25,092 nt of DNA from Plakobranchus ocellatus (lineage: Eukaryota; Mollusca; Gastropoda; Plakobranchidae): NCBI GenBank assembly GCA_019648995.1, contig BLXT01007556.1:459846-484937 (forward strand), written 5' to 3'. Each line of letters opens with the position of its first letter. Positions within the stretch are counted from its first letter, which is position 1. A model generated the notes under the pieces. That model searched no databases and had not been told where the DNA came from. It saw only the letters and a program-made list of their open reading frames with translations. The position numbers were made by a program, and so were the translations under genes. Below are positions 19,701-24,336 of the stretch, one piece after another.

Positions 19701-21975
19701 TATTAATGAAAAAATATCACAGAAGTAGAGAACAAAAAATAAATTCATATGTATTATCTAATGCAGTAGATTCAGTTTGAATCGTGATGAATTGGGCTGC
19801 CTGATATTTTTTAATTCTGCATAGGTTTCCAATACAGTTTTGCTCTTCATGGTTTAAATTCATTACTAAATTTACCAACATTTACATGGATTGTATTTCT
19901 AAGCATTTAGAATGAAGCAGATGGTAGTGTACTATACATATTCAAATTTCACCTCTCTGTAGCTTTTCTTTTAACATCGGCATATGCTGCATGGCTTGTG
20001 GTGACAAAATCAAGCTGGAAAGTAGGAGGAATGATTTACTTTTATTAATTTAGACCTTACTGATTCAACCCAATCTCTTTAAAGGGATTTTCACAGATTT
20101 TTAAATCTTTATCAGCCACTAGAAGAGTATGCTCCATTTGAAAGACTATATAAAAAGTAATTCTAAGAAATGCATTTTAAAAAAAAGGAGGCCGCTATGA
20201 GAACCTGGAAATGTCAGTTCATAAAGCTAATTATAAAATTAAGTATTAATTTGTGACTTAAAGAAAAAAATCTCAATATGAATCAAATACATGAGGCTAT
20301 GATTGAATGTAAATTCAACTTCAACTTTTTGGGAAGGCTGTGAATGCAAGACAATAAACACTGATATTGAAAACAGTTTGAAAGAAGACAAATGTCACTT
20401 TTTTATATTTAAGAGAAACTGTTAAGAATATCTTAGAAAGGCATGAGAATCAAATGAGGTAAGGATAAAGGAGGAAAAGGAAAAAGAATGTTAAATCTAG
20501 ACCAGGATTAGGAAGTGGGTTACCAGACCGCCAGAGCTGCTCTGTCCTCCGGAGTTGCTCCACATACCTGGTATTGCAGCGGAATAGAATGGACCCCACA
20601 CTCCAGGTATTTGTACAGGCTTCTTACTACACTGTAAAGAATGGAAACATAGTCAAAAGTTGAAGCTATAGCCAGTTAGCACCTGCTTCACAACAATCCA
20701 AATGAGTTGCAAATGTCATATTATACATTTTAACATAAAGATATCTATAGTATTTAAATAGTTTGGTAGGAATTCTCTTAAGAACTGTAAATTTAAGTTA
20801 ATTCTGAATCTAGATTATAAACCTAAATAAGGGTTTAGAAGGAGCATCATAATAGAAAGAGAAAACTTCAAATGTACCTTTCTTAAATCCCTTAACCTTG
20901 AATTCTAAGTCATTCTGGCTTGATTGAAGACATGGCATGTTCTCAACCTTGACGTTAGTGACTTAAAATGTAGTCCAATGATTCAACTCTTTTGTAGTAA
21001 AAAAATCACATTTCTCATCATCTTTCTTTTATTTTAATTTTTTAGAGTTTTCTAATTTGTGAAGTGAAAAATATAATTATTATAGCCAAATGTTTACATT
21101 CAAATGATTATACATACTCATACAGGAAAGTTTTTCACGTGTTACATTGTGCTTTACTATATTTCAAGATTAGTGGTATGCATTACCCTTAGTCGTCTTT
21201 CCTAATTAATTCAGTAAGACGTACAGCCAAGCTAAACAAACAGAATTCAGAATTAATTTTATAATTAATTTTTCCTTATAAGCTATTGACTAATATGTTG
21301 AAGTTTAAATATTGTTGATATCTCAAAAATAAGTGAAGTTATGAAAATTGGAAAGAAAAATCGTGTTGAAGCAAACCCATATTTTTTATTATACAAGGAC
21401 TTAACAAGTTCCAACAGGTTTGCTCAGTTTGCTACACAATTAAGAAACTTTTTTTTTTCATTACAGCAGACTGAAAACAGAAACAAAATATTTTAAAACA
21501 CCACCATTCATACATATTAAATATTATCTGACTGCAACAACTATATGTACCAGCTGCAAAGAAAAATTTACCCAAAATATAATGCCTTTTGATCCATTTT
21601 ACAAGCTCAAAGTTCACATCTACATGTTCACACTTTGATATAATCGTACTAACTTAAAAAGAAAAAAGTTGGACACATGAGGTCATAAAATAAAATCTGT
21701 GTGCCATGTACATTTTCTTTTTTTTTTCCAAATTAAGTAGCAATCATTGGCAATTTCAAATAAGCTGCCCCCCCCCAAACCTTTCCAAAAAAAAAAAAAA
21801 GCGAAACAAAAACTAAAATTCTTAAACTCTTCAAAGCTTATTGGATGGTAAAGAGCAACTACTACAAAAACTGGACTCACTATAAAGTGGCTAGTAGAAG
21901 TTCCTGCTATCAGCACAAGCCGATTTTCCAATTTTGGCAGAAGATGTAGATCTGCAGGACAACAGCCTATGCACC
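981..21975 (-). CDS. FGGY: FGGY carbohydrate kinase (D-ribulokinase), C-terminal half in nine exons
   Basis: Nine minus-strand segments bounded by AG acceptors and GT donors join without a frame conflict: 21975-21881, 20631-20524, 20014-19953, 19692-19539, 9433-9359, 7166-7046, 5494-5400, 2113-2052 and 1059-981. Together they encode about 282 residues and a TAA stop. Motifs in order are [81 protein letters not shown] and [12 protein letters not shown]. This is the order of the FGGY C-terminal ATPase-fold domain. In the family this half holds the GG nucleotide-binding motif. Animal FGGY, about 550 residues long, phosphorylates D-ribulose in the cytosol. No frame break or stop is visible, so the gene looks functional. 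The first half must lie right of the window. The family call is firm; the ribulose specificity is inferred from resemblance to human FGGY. Confidence 0.93.
1060..2051. other. FGGY intron H-I with a 26-base T tract
   Basis: This intron holds a pure T tract at 1546-1571 and otherwise unstructured AT-rich sequence. On the transcribed strand the tract is poly(A), possibly the tail of a decayed retroposon, but no recognisable body lies next to it. Confidence 0.5.
2052..2113 (-). CDS. FGGY: FGGY exon H
   Basis: This 62-nt exon encodes [20 protein letters not shown] plus two bases of an Arg codon. It aligns with the EAMAAMS..G.VV.P segment that precedes the final helices of FGGY. The acceptor is TCTTTCAG and the donor is AAAAG/GTGATT. 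The exon is short and moderately conserved, but the splice phase agrees with both neighbours. Confidence 0.87.
2739..3766. mobile_element. pogo/Tigger-like non-autonomous element (1,028 bp) inside mariner
   Basis: The ends are CAGTGGAACCCATTTTAA and, on the other strand, CAGTGGAACTCAGTAATAGC. Both sides are flanked by TA (2737-2738 and 3767-3768). Removing the element and one TA restores an open mariner frame (SKEI-IKHTI), which proves insertion and fixes the borders. No transposase is visible inside. CAGTGGAAC-type ends with a TA target are usual for pogo/Tigger and related Tc1/mariner families; assignment below that level is not possible from this copy. Confidence 0.85.
4249..4651. mobile_element. 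piggyBac-type MITE, copy B (403 bp)
   Basis: Perfect TTAA duplications lie at 4245-4248 and 4652-4655, around ends CCCTATCCATAC and its inverted partner ...ACTGATAGGG. It is in the same orientation as copy A at 335-719 and clearly the same family, with many single-base differences. It sits inside the mariner remnant between the HDN and DLAP regions. It carries the same four GGGGTAA...CCCC units as copy A. Confidence 0.88.
4859..5399. other. Rest of FGGY intron G-H, nothing recognised
   Basis: AT-rich sequence with short A and T runs. It should contain the missing right end of the mariner, but no match to the left terminal repeat was found. Confidence 0.5.
5400..5494 (-). CDS. FGGY: FGGY exon G
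   Basis: This 95-nt exon encodes [19 protein letters not shown] and then [12 protein letters not shown]. The GAA.LGACASG block matches VGAAVLGACASG of animal FGGY; in the fold this helix packs against the nucleotide pocket. The acceptor is TTATCTAG and the donor is ACA/GTAAGC. The frame continues exactly from exon F (DVL-G-QTM). Confidence 0.93.
5612..6312. mobile_element. TA-flanked pogo-like non-autonomous element (701 bp)
   Basis: The left end is TA-CAGTGGGGTCCACTTAAG and the right end, read on the other strand, is TA-CAATGGAGTCTACTTTTT. The first 16 bases of the two ends agree at about 13 positions. TA stands on each side (5610-5611 and 6313-6314). The interior has a GA-rich microsatellite and near-repeats of GAGTTTATCTTA close to both ends. 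It has overlapping open frames on both strands, about 117 codons each, but these are purine/pyrimidine-biased and match nothing I know. The element lies in the intron between FGGY exons F and G. Confidence 0.6.
6315..7045. other. Rest of FGGY intron F-G
   Basis: AT-rich and mostly featureless. A short stretch at 6360-6395 resembles part of exon G (see findings). A-rich low-complexity sequence lies at 6949-6978. Confidence 0.45.
7046..7166 (-). CDS. FGGY: FGGY exon F (nucleotide-binding GG motif)
   Basis: This 121-nt exon encodes [18 protein letters not shown] and then [20 protein letters not shown], ending in one base of a Gly codon. CGGL.KN..YVQ.HAD is the hallmark of the subfamily, and the paired glycines belong to the adenosine-binding motif of the actin-like ATPase fold. 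The acceptor is TTTTCAG and the donor is TTTTAG/GTAAGA. The split Gly codon is completed by GC at the start of exon G. Confidence 0.94.
7167..7908. other. FGGY intron E-F, left part, with a 24-base A tract
   Basis: A pure A tract occupies 7672-7695 and a T tract 7379-7391. No gene or element boundary was recognised before the SINE. Confidence 0.5.
7924..8091 (+). mobile_element. tRNA-derived SINE with 15-bp target duplication
   Basis: A 168-bp insertion is flanked by perfect direct repeats of CTCCAGCCACTTTTG at 7909-7923 and 8092-8106. The head has a polymerase III A-box-like TGGCACAGAGG (7933-7943) and a B-box-like GGGTTTAACCC (7986-7996), spaced as in a tRNA. The tail is the A/C-rich AACCAAACCAAAAAC. 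These are the hallmarks of a SINE mobilised by a LINE reverse transcriptase. The perfect duplication suggests a fairly recent insertion. It starts with GGGCATCGGTGGC. I cannot name the parent tRNA. Confidence 0.85.
8111..8929 (+). mobile_element. Tigger-like non-autonomous element, copy 1 (819 bp)
   Basis: Flanked by TA at 8109-8110 and 8930-8931. The left end TAGTGGAACATTGTTTAAAC and the right end, on the other strand, CAGTAGACCACACCTAAACC form imperfect inverted repeats. The last ~70 bp at the right end repeat GTTTAGC/GGTTCAGCCG-type motifs. An inverted, shorter copy lies at 23823-24334, and the two share both ends and several internal blocks. Copy 1 has roughly 300 extra bases (about 8170-8480) whose minus strand reads [20 protein letters not shown]. 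This may be a scrap of transposase coding sequence, but I cannot confirm it. It sits five bases right of the SINE target duplication. Confidence 0.78.
8932..9358. other. Rest of FGGY intron E-F
   Basis: AT-rich with A runs at 9077-9091 and 9241-9255. No recognised feature before exon E. Confidence 0.5.
9359..9433 (-). CDS. FGGY: FGGY exon E
   Basis: This exon is 75 nt, exactly 25 codons, in phase 0. It encodes [20 protein letters not shown] then VQALA, which matches V.GL.L....[14 protein letters not shown] of animal FGGY. The acceptor is CTTTTCAG and the donor is GCT/GTAAGT. It is separated from exon D by about 10 kb of transposon DNA. Confidence 0.93.
9434..9812. other. FGGY intron D-E, left flank of the large transposon
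   Basis: No gene or repeat recognised. The last nine bases, CATATCGAT, are mirrored on the far side of the transposon and form half of its palindromic target. Confidence 0.5.
9995..10184 (+). repeat. Left sub-terminal motif array (GTTGGCCGTTTTG)
   Basis: Copies of a 13-15 bp motif all point the same way: GACTTAGCCGTTTTG 9995-10009, GACTTGGCCGCTTTG 10029-10043, AGTTGGCCGTTTTG 10057-10070, GTTGGCCGTTTTG 10101-10113, ATAGCCGGATTGCG 10131-10144 and AGTTGGCCGTTTTG 10171-10184. The same core, inverted, is in the terminal repeat itself. Repeated short motifs near transposon ends often bind the transposase; that role is inferred here. Confidence 0.8.
10185..11099. other. 3' non-coding part of the 5.85-kb transposon, with CT microsatellite
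   Basis: Lies between the left motif array and the end of the transposase. It holds a CT dinucleotide run at 10774-10795 followed by pyrimidine-rich sequence up to about 11000. Open frames here are low-complexity shadows. Confidence 0.55.
11100..11336 (-). pseudogene. Transposase C-terminal segment of the 5.85-kb transposon
   Basis: This open frame reads [20 protein letters not shown], then [20 protein letters not shown], and ends with [21 protein letters not shown] basic segment followed by L..L..VLP.E.H..YDAL looks like the usual end of this transposase type. It overlaps the core segment by about 30 bases in another frame. One single-base change near 11310-11336, or an undetected short intron, separates the two. 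Confidence 0.7.
11308..12318 (-). CDS. Transposase core (DDE/RNase H-like) of the 5.85-kb transposon
   Basis: This 336-residue open frame contains, in order: [18 protein letters not shown] (about 27-44), a Cys cluster [12 protein letters not shown] (89-100) with downstream His (possible zinc site), [12 protein letters not shown] (140-151, first Asp D143), [15 protein letters not shown] (159-173), [14 protein letters not shown] (217-230, second Asp D221) and [14 protein letters not shown] (255-268, third acidic residue E260 or D262). The strand-loop spacing fits an RNase H-fold transposase that cuts DNA at terminal repeats. Both flanking coding segments are in other frames. The core is unbroken over its whole length, so the copy is not ancient. 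The superfamily is uncertain: Sola-like is my best guess, and the wider DUF7869-like group is an alternative. Confidence 0.82.
   Translation of the reverse strand: MRKDKERQGRTQISQGLNFVKEFLDRLPKMPSHYCRKDTHKLYLEPMFQSYADIYREYSSVCEAESKTKMSRTVFVGELKASNISIFVPRKDQCDLCCEFSQGNADETEYNQHRERKEYAQTEKAKDKEAYGHDGRTKVLCVDVRRVLLASCLKASALYYKTKLQVHNYTVFDMTSKDVVCFVWNEVHVEGGLNASEFASCLVSYLEGSVDSFDKAIIYSDGCTYQNRNRVLATALRFFCVRYGKTVEQKILERGHTQMEDDSVHATIVRRLKNMDIFAPLDYVNLIKVSRMSPRPYDVRYLTFDFFRDFEKIEEGAIKSIKPSKEANVTNICAFT
12245..12760 (-). pseudogene. Transposase N-terminal segment with Cys-rich motif
   Basis: This 171-codon frame contains [18 protein letters not shown] (C46, C48, C55), then [17 protein letters not shown] and a segment ending [19 protein letters not shown] Cys motif, an MSW..KK helix and R..VCK..FL.T.GL before the catalytic core is the usual N-terminal layout of this transposase type. 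It likely binds the terminal or sub-terminal repeats. The frame overlaps the core frame at 12318-12245; within the overlap both frames read related basic residues, so a single-base change there is the simplest explanation. Its own first Met codons overlap the repeat-coding frame upstream. Confidence 0.7.
12693..14057 (-). CDS. Repeat-coding first frame of the 5.85-kb transposon
   Basis: From the Met at 14057 the protein begins [20 protein letters not shown], a basic helix. An acidic stretch with no known fold follows, then a long repeat domain (13544-12741) of SRDVVEIGE-type units, and the frame closes after [12 protein letters not shown]. An earlier Met at 14123 is open, but the sequence between resembles an intron end (TTTTTTATCTACCAG followed by AAATCAGAACAATG), so 14057 is preferred. 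The end overlaps the next frame by about 70 bases. The protein may be the amino-terminal part of the transposase, joined by an intron or separated by a frameshift, or a separate product. The repeat domain is strongly acidic with basic Arg at fixed spacing; its function is unknown. Confidence 0.65.
   Translation of the reverse strand: MNQYSRRKRLLELSLQKVSRERKQRRLSKSPEESQPHDNEPSVLNISASQLIELPVELDMSISGDDISFTDLPPLSAALKVANYIMNDCTGTPTNVREMNNIDEVVRSTAAENSGNSSTRNVSDVFHSLNVFESGEMPENDAREVLHDISAVMPFDNRVKEGARGGLKRRASEIVVEAREMAVKDAIEMERSKSVVQCGDLTARDIVAKGESENVVKVGHAPSKDIVEIGETGDVGSRDVVEIGETGDVTSRHIVEMGETGDVTLRDVVEIGETGDVTSRDVVEIGEIGDMTSRDVVEIGEIGDVSSRDVVEIGEFGDVTSRDVVEIGETGYVTSRDVVEIGEIGDVPSRDIVEIGEIGDVTSRDVVEIGEFGDVTSRDVVEIAEIGDVPSRDVVEIGGSENLLKNGDLSARAVVEIMESENAVETREIPSRDVVNAKESGLVVPLSNLVSICR
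12741..13544 (-). repeat. In-frame tandem repeat: 3 x 60 bp, 12 x 42 bp, 2 x 60 bp
   Basis: Reading the minus strand, three 20-residue units (for example [20 protein letters not shown]) are followed by twelve 14-residue units (consensus [14 protein letters not shown]) and then two more 20-residue units ([40 protein letters not shown]). The sum, 804 bp, exactly fills 13544-12741. The 14-residue unit equals the 20-residue unit minus its first six residues. All unit lengths are multiples of three, so the frame is kept. Confidence 0.92.
14148..14194. other. Assembly gap of 47 N
   Basis: A run of N lies just upstream of the transposon's first frame. The true length of the missing sequence is unknown. 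Confidence 0.99.
14195..15122. other. 5' non-coding part of the 5.85-kb transposon
   Basis: AT-rich sequence upstream of the transposon's genes. Together with the gap it should contain its promoter and perhaps a first intron. No reading frame of note or clear splice pair was found. Confidence 0.5.
15123..15518. repeat. Right sub-terminal motif array, mirrored
   Basis: CAAAACGACCAACTCC 15123-15138, CAAAACGGCCAACTCC 15195-15210 and GACCGGCCAACTCC 15259-15272 are the inverse of the left-end motif. Closer to the end, GTTGTAGCCGGTTTGTGCC (15465-15483) and GACTTAGCTGGTTTG (15504-15518) have the opposite orientation, as does the terminal copy at 15631-15650. Most inner copies at the two ends therefore mirror each other. 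Confidence 0.78.
15790..15885 (-). repeat. Left inverted repeat of the integrase element
   Basis: On the minus strand it matches 18867-18958 across ATTTCATACTTT, AGGCATTCTA, AGCATTCTATA and TTCACAC blocks, with scattered substitutions. Within the arm, GGCATTCTATA and its near-inverse form a smaller internal palindrome. Confidence 0.75.
16303..17500 (-). pseudogene. KRBA2/SCAND3-type integrase fossil
   Basis: Recognisable parts on the minus strand are a Cys-bearing zinc region ([11 protein letters not shown], about 17320-17290), the start of the catalytic core ([16 protein letters not shown], about 17230-17180) with [13 protein letters not shown] next to it, the block [20 protein letters not shown] (about 16970-16910), and a C-terminal piece with [16 protein letters not shown] (about 16830-16780) followed by an acidic tail. 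This is the order seen in KRAB-A domain protein 2-like proteins, which are common in mollusc genomes and derive from a transposon integrase. The gene is broken in several places and looks inactive. It is the only recognisable gene of the 15.8-19.0 kb element. Confidence 0.75.
17885..18130 (+). pseudogene. Possible N-terminal scrap of a piggyBac-like transposase
   Basis: The plus strand reads [20 protein letters not shown] followed by Ser/Arg-rich sequence with TCTAGATCTA-type codons, interrupted by stops. It resembles the Asp/Ser-rich leader of the piggyBac remnant at 22290-22550 in style, not in exact sequence. No core domain follows. The call is weak; a simple-sequence origin is possible. 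Confidence 0.3.
18131..18866. other. Non-coding part of the integrase element
   Basis: Mostly AT-rich. A small open frame at 18129-18344 is lysine/phenylalanine-rich and matches nothing known. No splice or promoter signal could be supported. Confidence 0.4.
18867..18958 (+). repeat. Right inverted repeat of the integrase element
   Basis: Partner of 15790-15885. It contains GGCATTCTATAC followed by GCATTCTATAGGATGCCGG, then TTCACACATTGCCGGCAAC. No exact target duplication could be fixed; the flanks CTCAATG and TCAAATG are similar but not identical. Confidence 0.75.
18966..19538. other. FGGY intron D-E, right flank
   Basis: AT-rich unique-looking sequence with short T runs. No feature recognised before exon D. 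Confidence 0.5.
19539..19692 (-). CDS. FGGY: FGGY exon D
   Basis: This 154-nt exon encodes [19 protein letters not shown] followed by a short linker and [17 protein letters not shown]. The [12 protein letters not shown] stretch is the most recognisable block of the FGGY subfamily, and residues here contribute to the active-site cleft in related kinases. The acceptor is AAAACAG and the donor is ATG/GTCAGT. The intron that follows in the transcript is the largest in the window, about 10.1 kb, and carries two transposons almost end to end. Confidence 0.93.
19953..20014 (-). CDS. FGGY: FGGY exon C
   Basis: This 62-nt exon encodes [20 protein letters not shown] plus two bases of an Arg codon. It corresponds to the helical LID.MV..HAAFPEL..KA segment of the family. 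The acceptor is TTTCCAG and the donor is GAGAG/GTGAAA. The split Arg codon is completed by the first base of exon D, which supports both borders. Confidence 0.9.
20015..20523. other. FGGY intron B-C
   Basis: A purine-rich, AT-rich 509-bp intron with no recognised feature. Confidence 0.5.
20524..20631 (-). CDS. FGGY: FGGY exon B
   Basis: This exon is 108 nt, exactly 36 codons, in phase 0 at both ends. It encodes [18 protein letters not shown] and then [18 protein letters not shown]. The VWGPFYSA and SGGQSS.G blocks match the VWGPYFSAMVPG and GGQS.TG stretch of animal FGGY proteins. The acceptor is TTTACAG and the donor is CTG/GTAACC. The reading frame stays open past the donor for a few codons, so the border rests on the next exon continuing correctly with [10 protein letters not shown]. 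Confidence 0.9.
20632..21880. other. FGGY intron A-B
   Basis: About 1.25 kb of AT-rich intron. No element ends, genes or structured RNAs were seen. A 13-base A run lies near 21788-21800, close to exon A. Confidence 0.5.
21881..21975 (-). CDS. FGGY: FGGY exon A (most 5' exon in the window)
   Basis: This 95-nt exon encodes [15 protein letters not shown] followed by [17 protein letters not shown]. The GTS motif opens the C-terminal kinase domain, where human FGGY has ICGTSSCHMG, so the Cys is Ser here. The donor is ATA/GTGAGT. The chosen acceptor is TTTAG at 21977-21976, which keeps the GCIG stretch that matches GVIG of the human protein. A second in-frame acceptor (CCTGCAG, just before the codons for DLHLL) would give a shorter exon and cannot be excluded. 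The exon starts with the last two bases of a split codon, so at least one more exon lies upstream beyond the window. Confidence 0.88.
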
Positions 21976-22289
21976 CTAAAGATCAGAGCGATGGGTATTG
22001 AGAGCGAGTCAAGATAAATATGAAAGTTTTTATTTAACAATGGAATCACTGTCTTGAAAACTTATGGAAATCAGCCTTTGTTTCAATTAGAAAGAAATAA
22101 TCTGCAGTCACTAATGCATTGTGGAATCCATGCATGGCCTAACCCCCGCTTTAAAAAAGTTTGTTTTTTAGATGCACAATTGACCTCCCCTTTTCAGCAT
22201 GTCTGTATTACCTAGATCTACACTGAGAATTTTCATTGCTCTTAGAACGTAATCCATCTACTCGAGGAAAAAAAATTGTGAGGCCTCCT
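21976..22289. other. Intron DNA upstream of exon A
   Basis: No gene recognised. The left border of the piggyBac remnant should lie in or near this stretch, but no TTAA-CCC-type end could be fixed. Confidence 0.4.
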
Positions 22290-23781
22290 AAATGTTTTAG
22301 GACAGAGGATGTATTATCAGCACTAAGTAATAACGAAAGCAAATCTAGTGATGCTGTAATTGATTCAAGTGATGAGTATGAGAGATCTTCGTCATGAAGT
22401 TCTGTATCAGATAGATTAACACTGTCTAGACCTAGATGTGGGCCATCAAATTCTCATACTGCTAATCCTCTCCCAACTTCTAGATCTAGTCACGACTCAA
22501 GCAAAACTGCTAGATCTAGGATTACTGAGGACATCATAAAATAAATTATCTGGTTAATCAATCAATTCTTTTGCAGAGAGAAGATGTCAGAAGAACAATC
22601 CACCCCGAGCTTGATTTAGTTTTACGACCTGGTAACCTGTTACTCAGGCTAGATTTACAAGTTCCTTGCCACCACAACCTTGATGGGACTTAACCAACCC
22701 GTGTGATTCAAGATTTCTCGACAACTGACCCGTTTTTTTATAAGCCAGTTTATCTTCAGTTCTTCACCCATGAGCACTTTTTGAGCATTTTTCAAACCAT
22801 GCTCCACGCAGGCCTGCAGGAGGTCAGAAGCAAGGAAAAGATTGAACCGTTCATGAAATCACTTTGTAACAGGTTCTGTGAGGTCTGCTCCCCTTTCCGA
22901 CATGTATCCATTGTTGAGATGAATGTTGGCTTCAAAGGTCAATGAAAAGCAATTCAATGCATCTAAGCCTGAGAAGTACTACAAGATGAGCTTTGGAGTT
23001 GTCGACAGCCAAACAGGATTTCTCCTCAATCTTCTCACCTACTACGCGAAAGATACGTCTTACAATCCTGATTGTGGCCCAGATGGCAGAATGGCAGTGA
23101 AAATCTTTTACACGCTTATGGCACATTTTGGTATACATTACCACATTTTTGCAGACAGATGATGCACAATCCACAAGCTTGTCAACCACTTCACCAGCAA
23201 AAACCTGTACTGCACTGGCACTATTCAGGTTGGCAGAAAAAATTCCCACCTAACATAAAACCAAAAAGCTGGCCCACATGGAATCAAGCTTTCAGAAGGT
23301 AGCTGATGACAAACTTATCTGTGTGAGTTTCAAGGACAAGAAAGCAAAAAAAAAACTGTCGCTTGTGTCAAGCTGTACTTCTGCTGAGTTCATTCCTGTG
23401 CGAGGCAAGCAGAAGCCCATCTTGGTGCACAATTACAACCAGTACATGAACGGTCCTGGCAGAGCAAAGTTTACATTCAAGGATTTCAAGGAGTACGTCA
23501 TGCAGGGTCTAGTTAAAAAATATGCAGCTGAAGCAGATCTTAGGACAACACTCTTATCCTCCTGAAGTAGGGAAAGCCCTATCAGGGCCACCAACTGAGC
23601 CGCTGGTTCTGGATTGCCACATCATCAAAAGGCAATTGATTGTATGACCTCTGCTGCAAATACTGTAGCACCCAAGACAAACCAAAATGCACAGGATTTA
23701 TCTGTGGGGCCTGCGAGGATATATCCCATTGGTATCTCAAGCACTGTTTTGAGGTTTACCACAAAAGCCTGAAGCAATGAA
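22290..23781 (+). pseudogene. Decayed piggyBac transposase with intact Cys-rich C-terminal domain
   Basis: Pieces in order: an Asp/Ser-rich leader (DVLSALSNNESKSSDAVIDS, about 22300-22370); the domain start TDPFFYKPVYLQFFT (22724-22768); RHVSIVEMNVGFKGQ (22902-22945), where the family has S.DE.M..FKGR, so the first catalytic Asp is Val here; KYYKMSFGVVDSQTGF and HIFADR (22972-23162, second Asp kept); VRGKQKPILVHNYNQYMNG (23398-23454); FTFKDFKEYVMQGL (23475-23516); and the Cys domain CCKYCSTQDKPKC then GFICGACEDISHWYLKHC (23650-23745), ending at TGA 23779-23781. There are frame changes near 22935 and 23160, and the GVD..DQ block with the third Asp is missing, replaced by a direct join to FTFKDF. 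It is not functional. It lies upstream of FGGY exon A, probably in an intron, in antisense orientation. Confidence 0.85.
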
Positions 23782-23822
23782 GTGCTAAACTCTAGCATTA
23801 GATATGAACATAGTTGTAAATA

Positions 23823-24334
23823 CAGTAGACCACACCTAAACCTAAAACGGCTGAACCGAAAAAACGGCTAAACCAAAAAGAAATTGAAGAGCTTTCCGTT
23901 TTTCGTCTTATTCTTTCTTATTAAACATGCTGTAAACCGAAAGTGTTGGCTGCCAAACTATCGCTAAAGCGAAATAAAAACTAGCCGGAAAGTCCAGTCA
24001 CTGTCCCACGGACACATGAAAAAAAGATTTTTTTTTTTTTTTTTTAACACACCTTGCCCTTCACACAAACCCATTACTGTTAGTTACCGGTACCTCACAC
24101 TACAGACGGCCAGGCCCCATGTTTGTCTAGGTCTAGTGCACACACCTGCCCATCCCTTCTCTTCCACCACTCAGTTACGCCGCGGGACCGTGCCAGGCAC
24201 TCCCTACATGTCTAGGTCCCGTCAGTGCTACGCTAAGCAAACACTGTTGCATCACAGCAGTTATTTATTGCACTATGTTTAAACCAAAATAAAAATCATG
24301 TTCCCTAGAATTTCGGTTTAAACGTGTTCCAGTG
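23823..24334 (-). mobile_element. Tigger-like non-autonomous element, copy 2 (512 bp)
   Basis: Precisely flanked by TA (23821-23822 and 24335-24336). The ends are CAGTAGACCACACCTAAACC and, on the other strand, CACTGGAACACGTTTAAACC. It is the inverse of 8111-8929 and lacks about 300 internal bases of that copy. Shared blocks include the ACGGCTGAACCGAAAAAACG region, GGTACCTCACACTACAGACG on the plus strand here, and CACCACTCAGTTACG. It lies about 40 bases after the piggyBac stop codon. Confidence 0.85.
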
Positions 24335-24336
24335 TA

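Noticed and set aside
22932-23249. Minus-strand open frame of about 105 codons
   Set aside because: It is opposite the piggyBac remnant and has no motif of its own.
24016-24282. Plus-strand open frame of 88 codons
   Set aside because: It lies entirely within Tigger-like copy 2, starts in a T tract and has no match in copy 1 as a protein.
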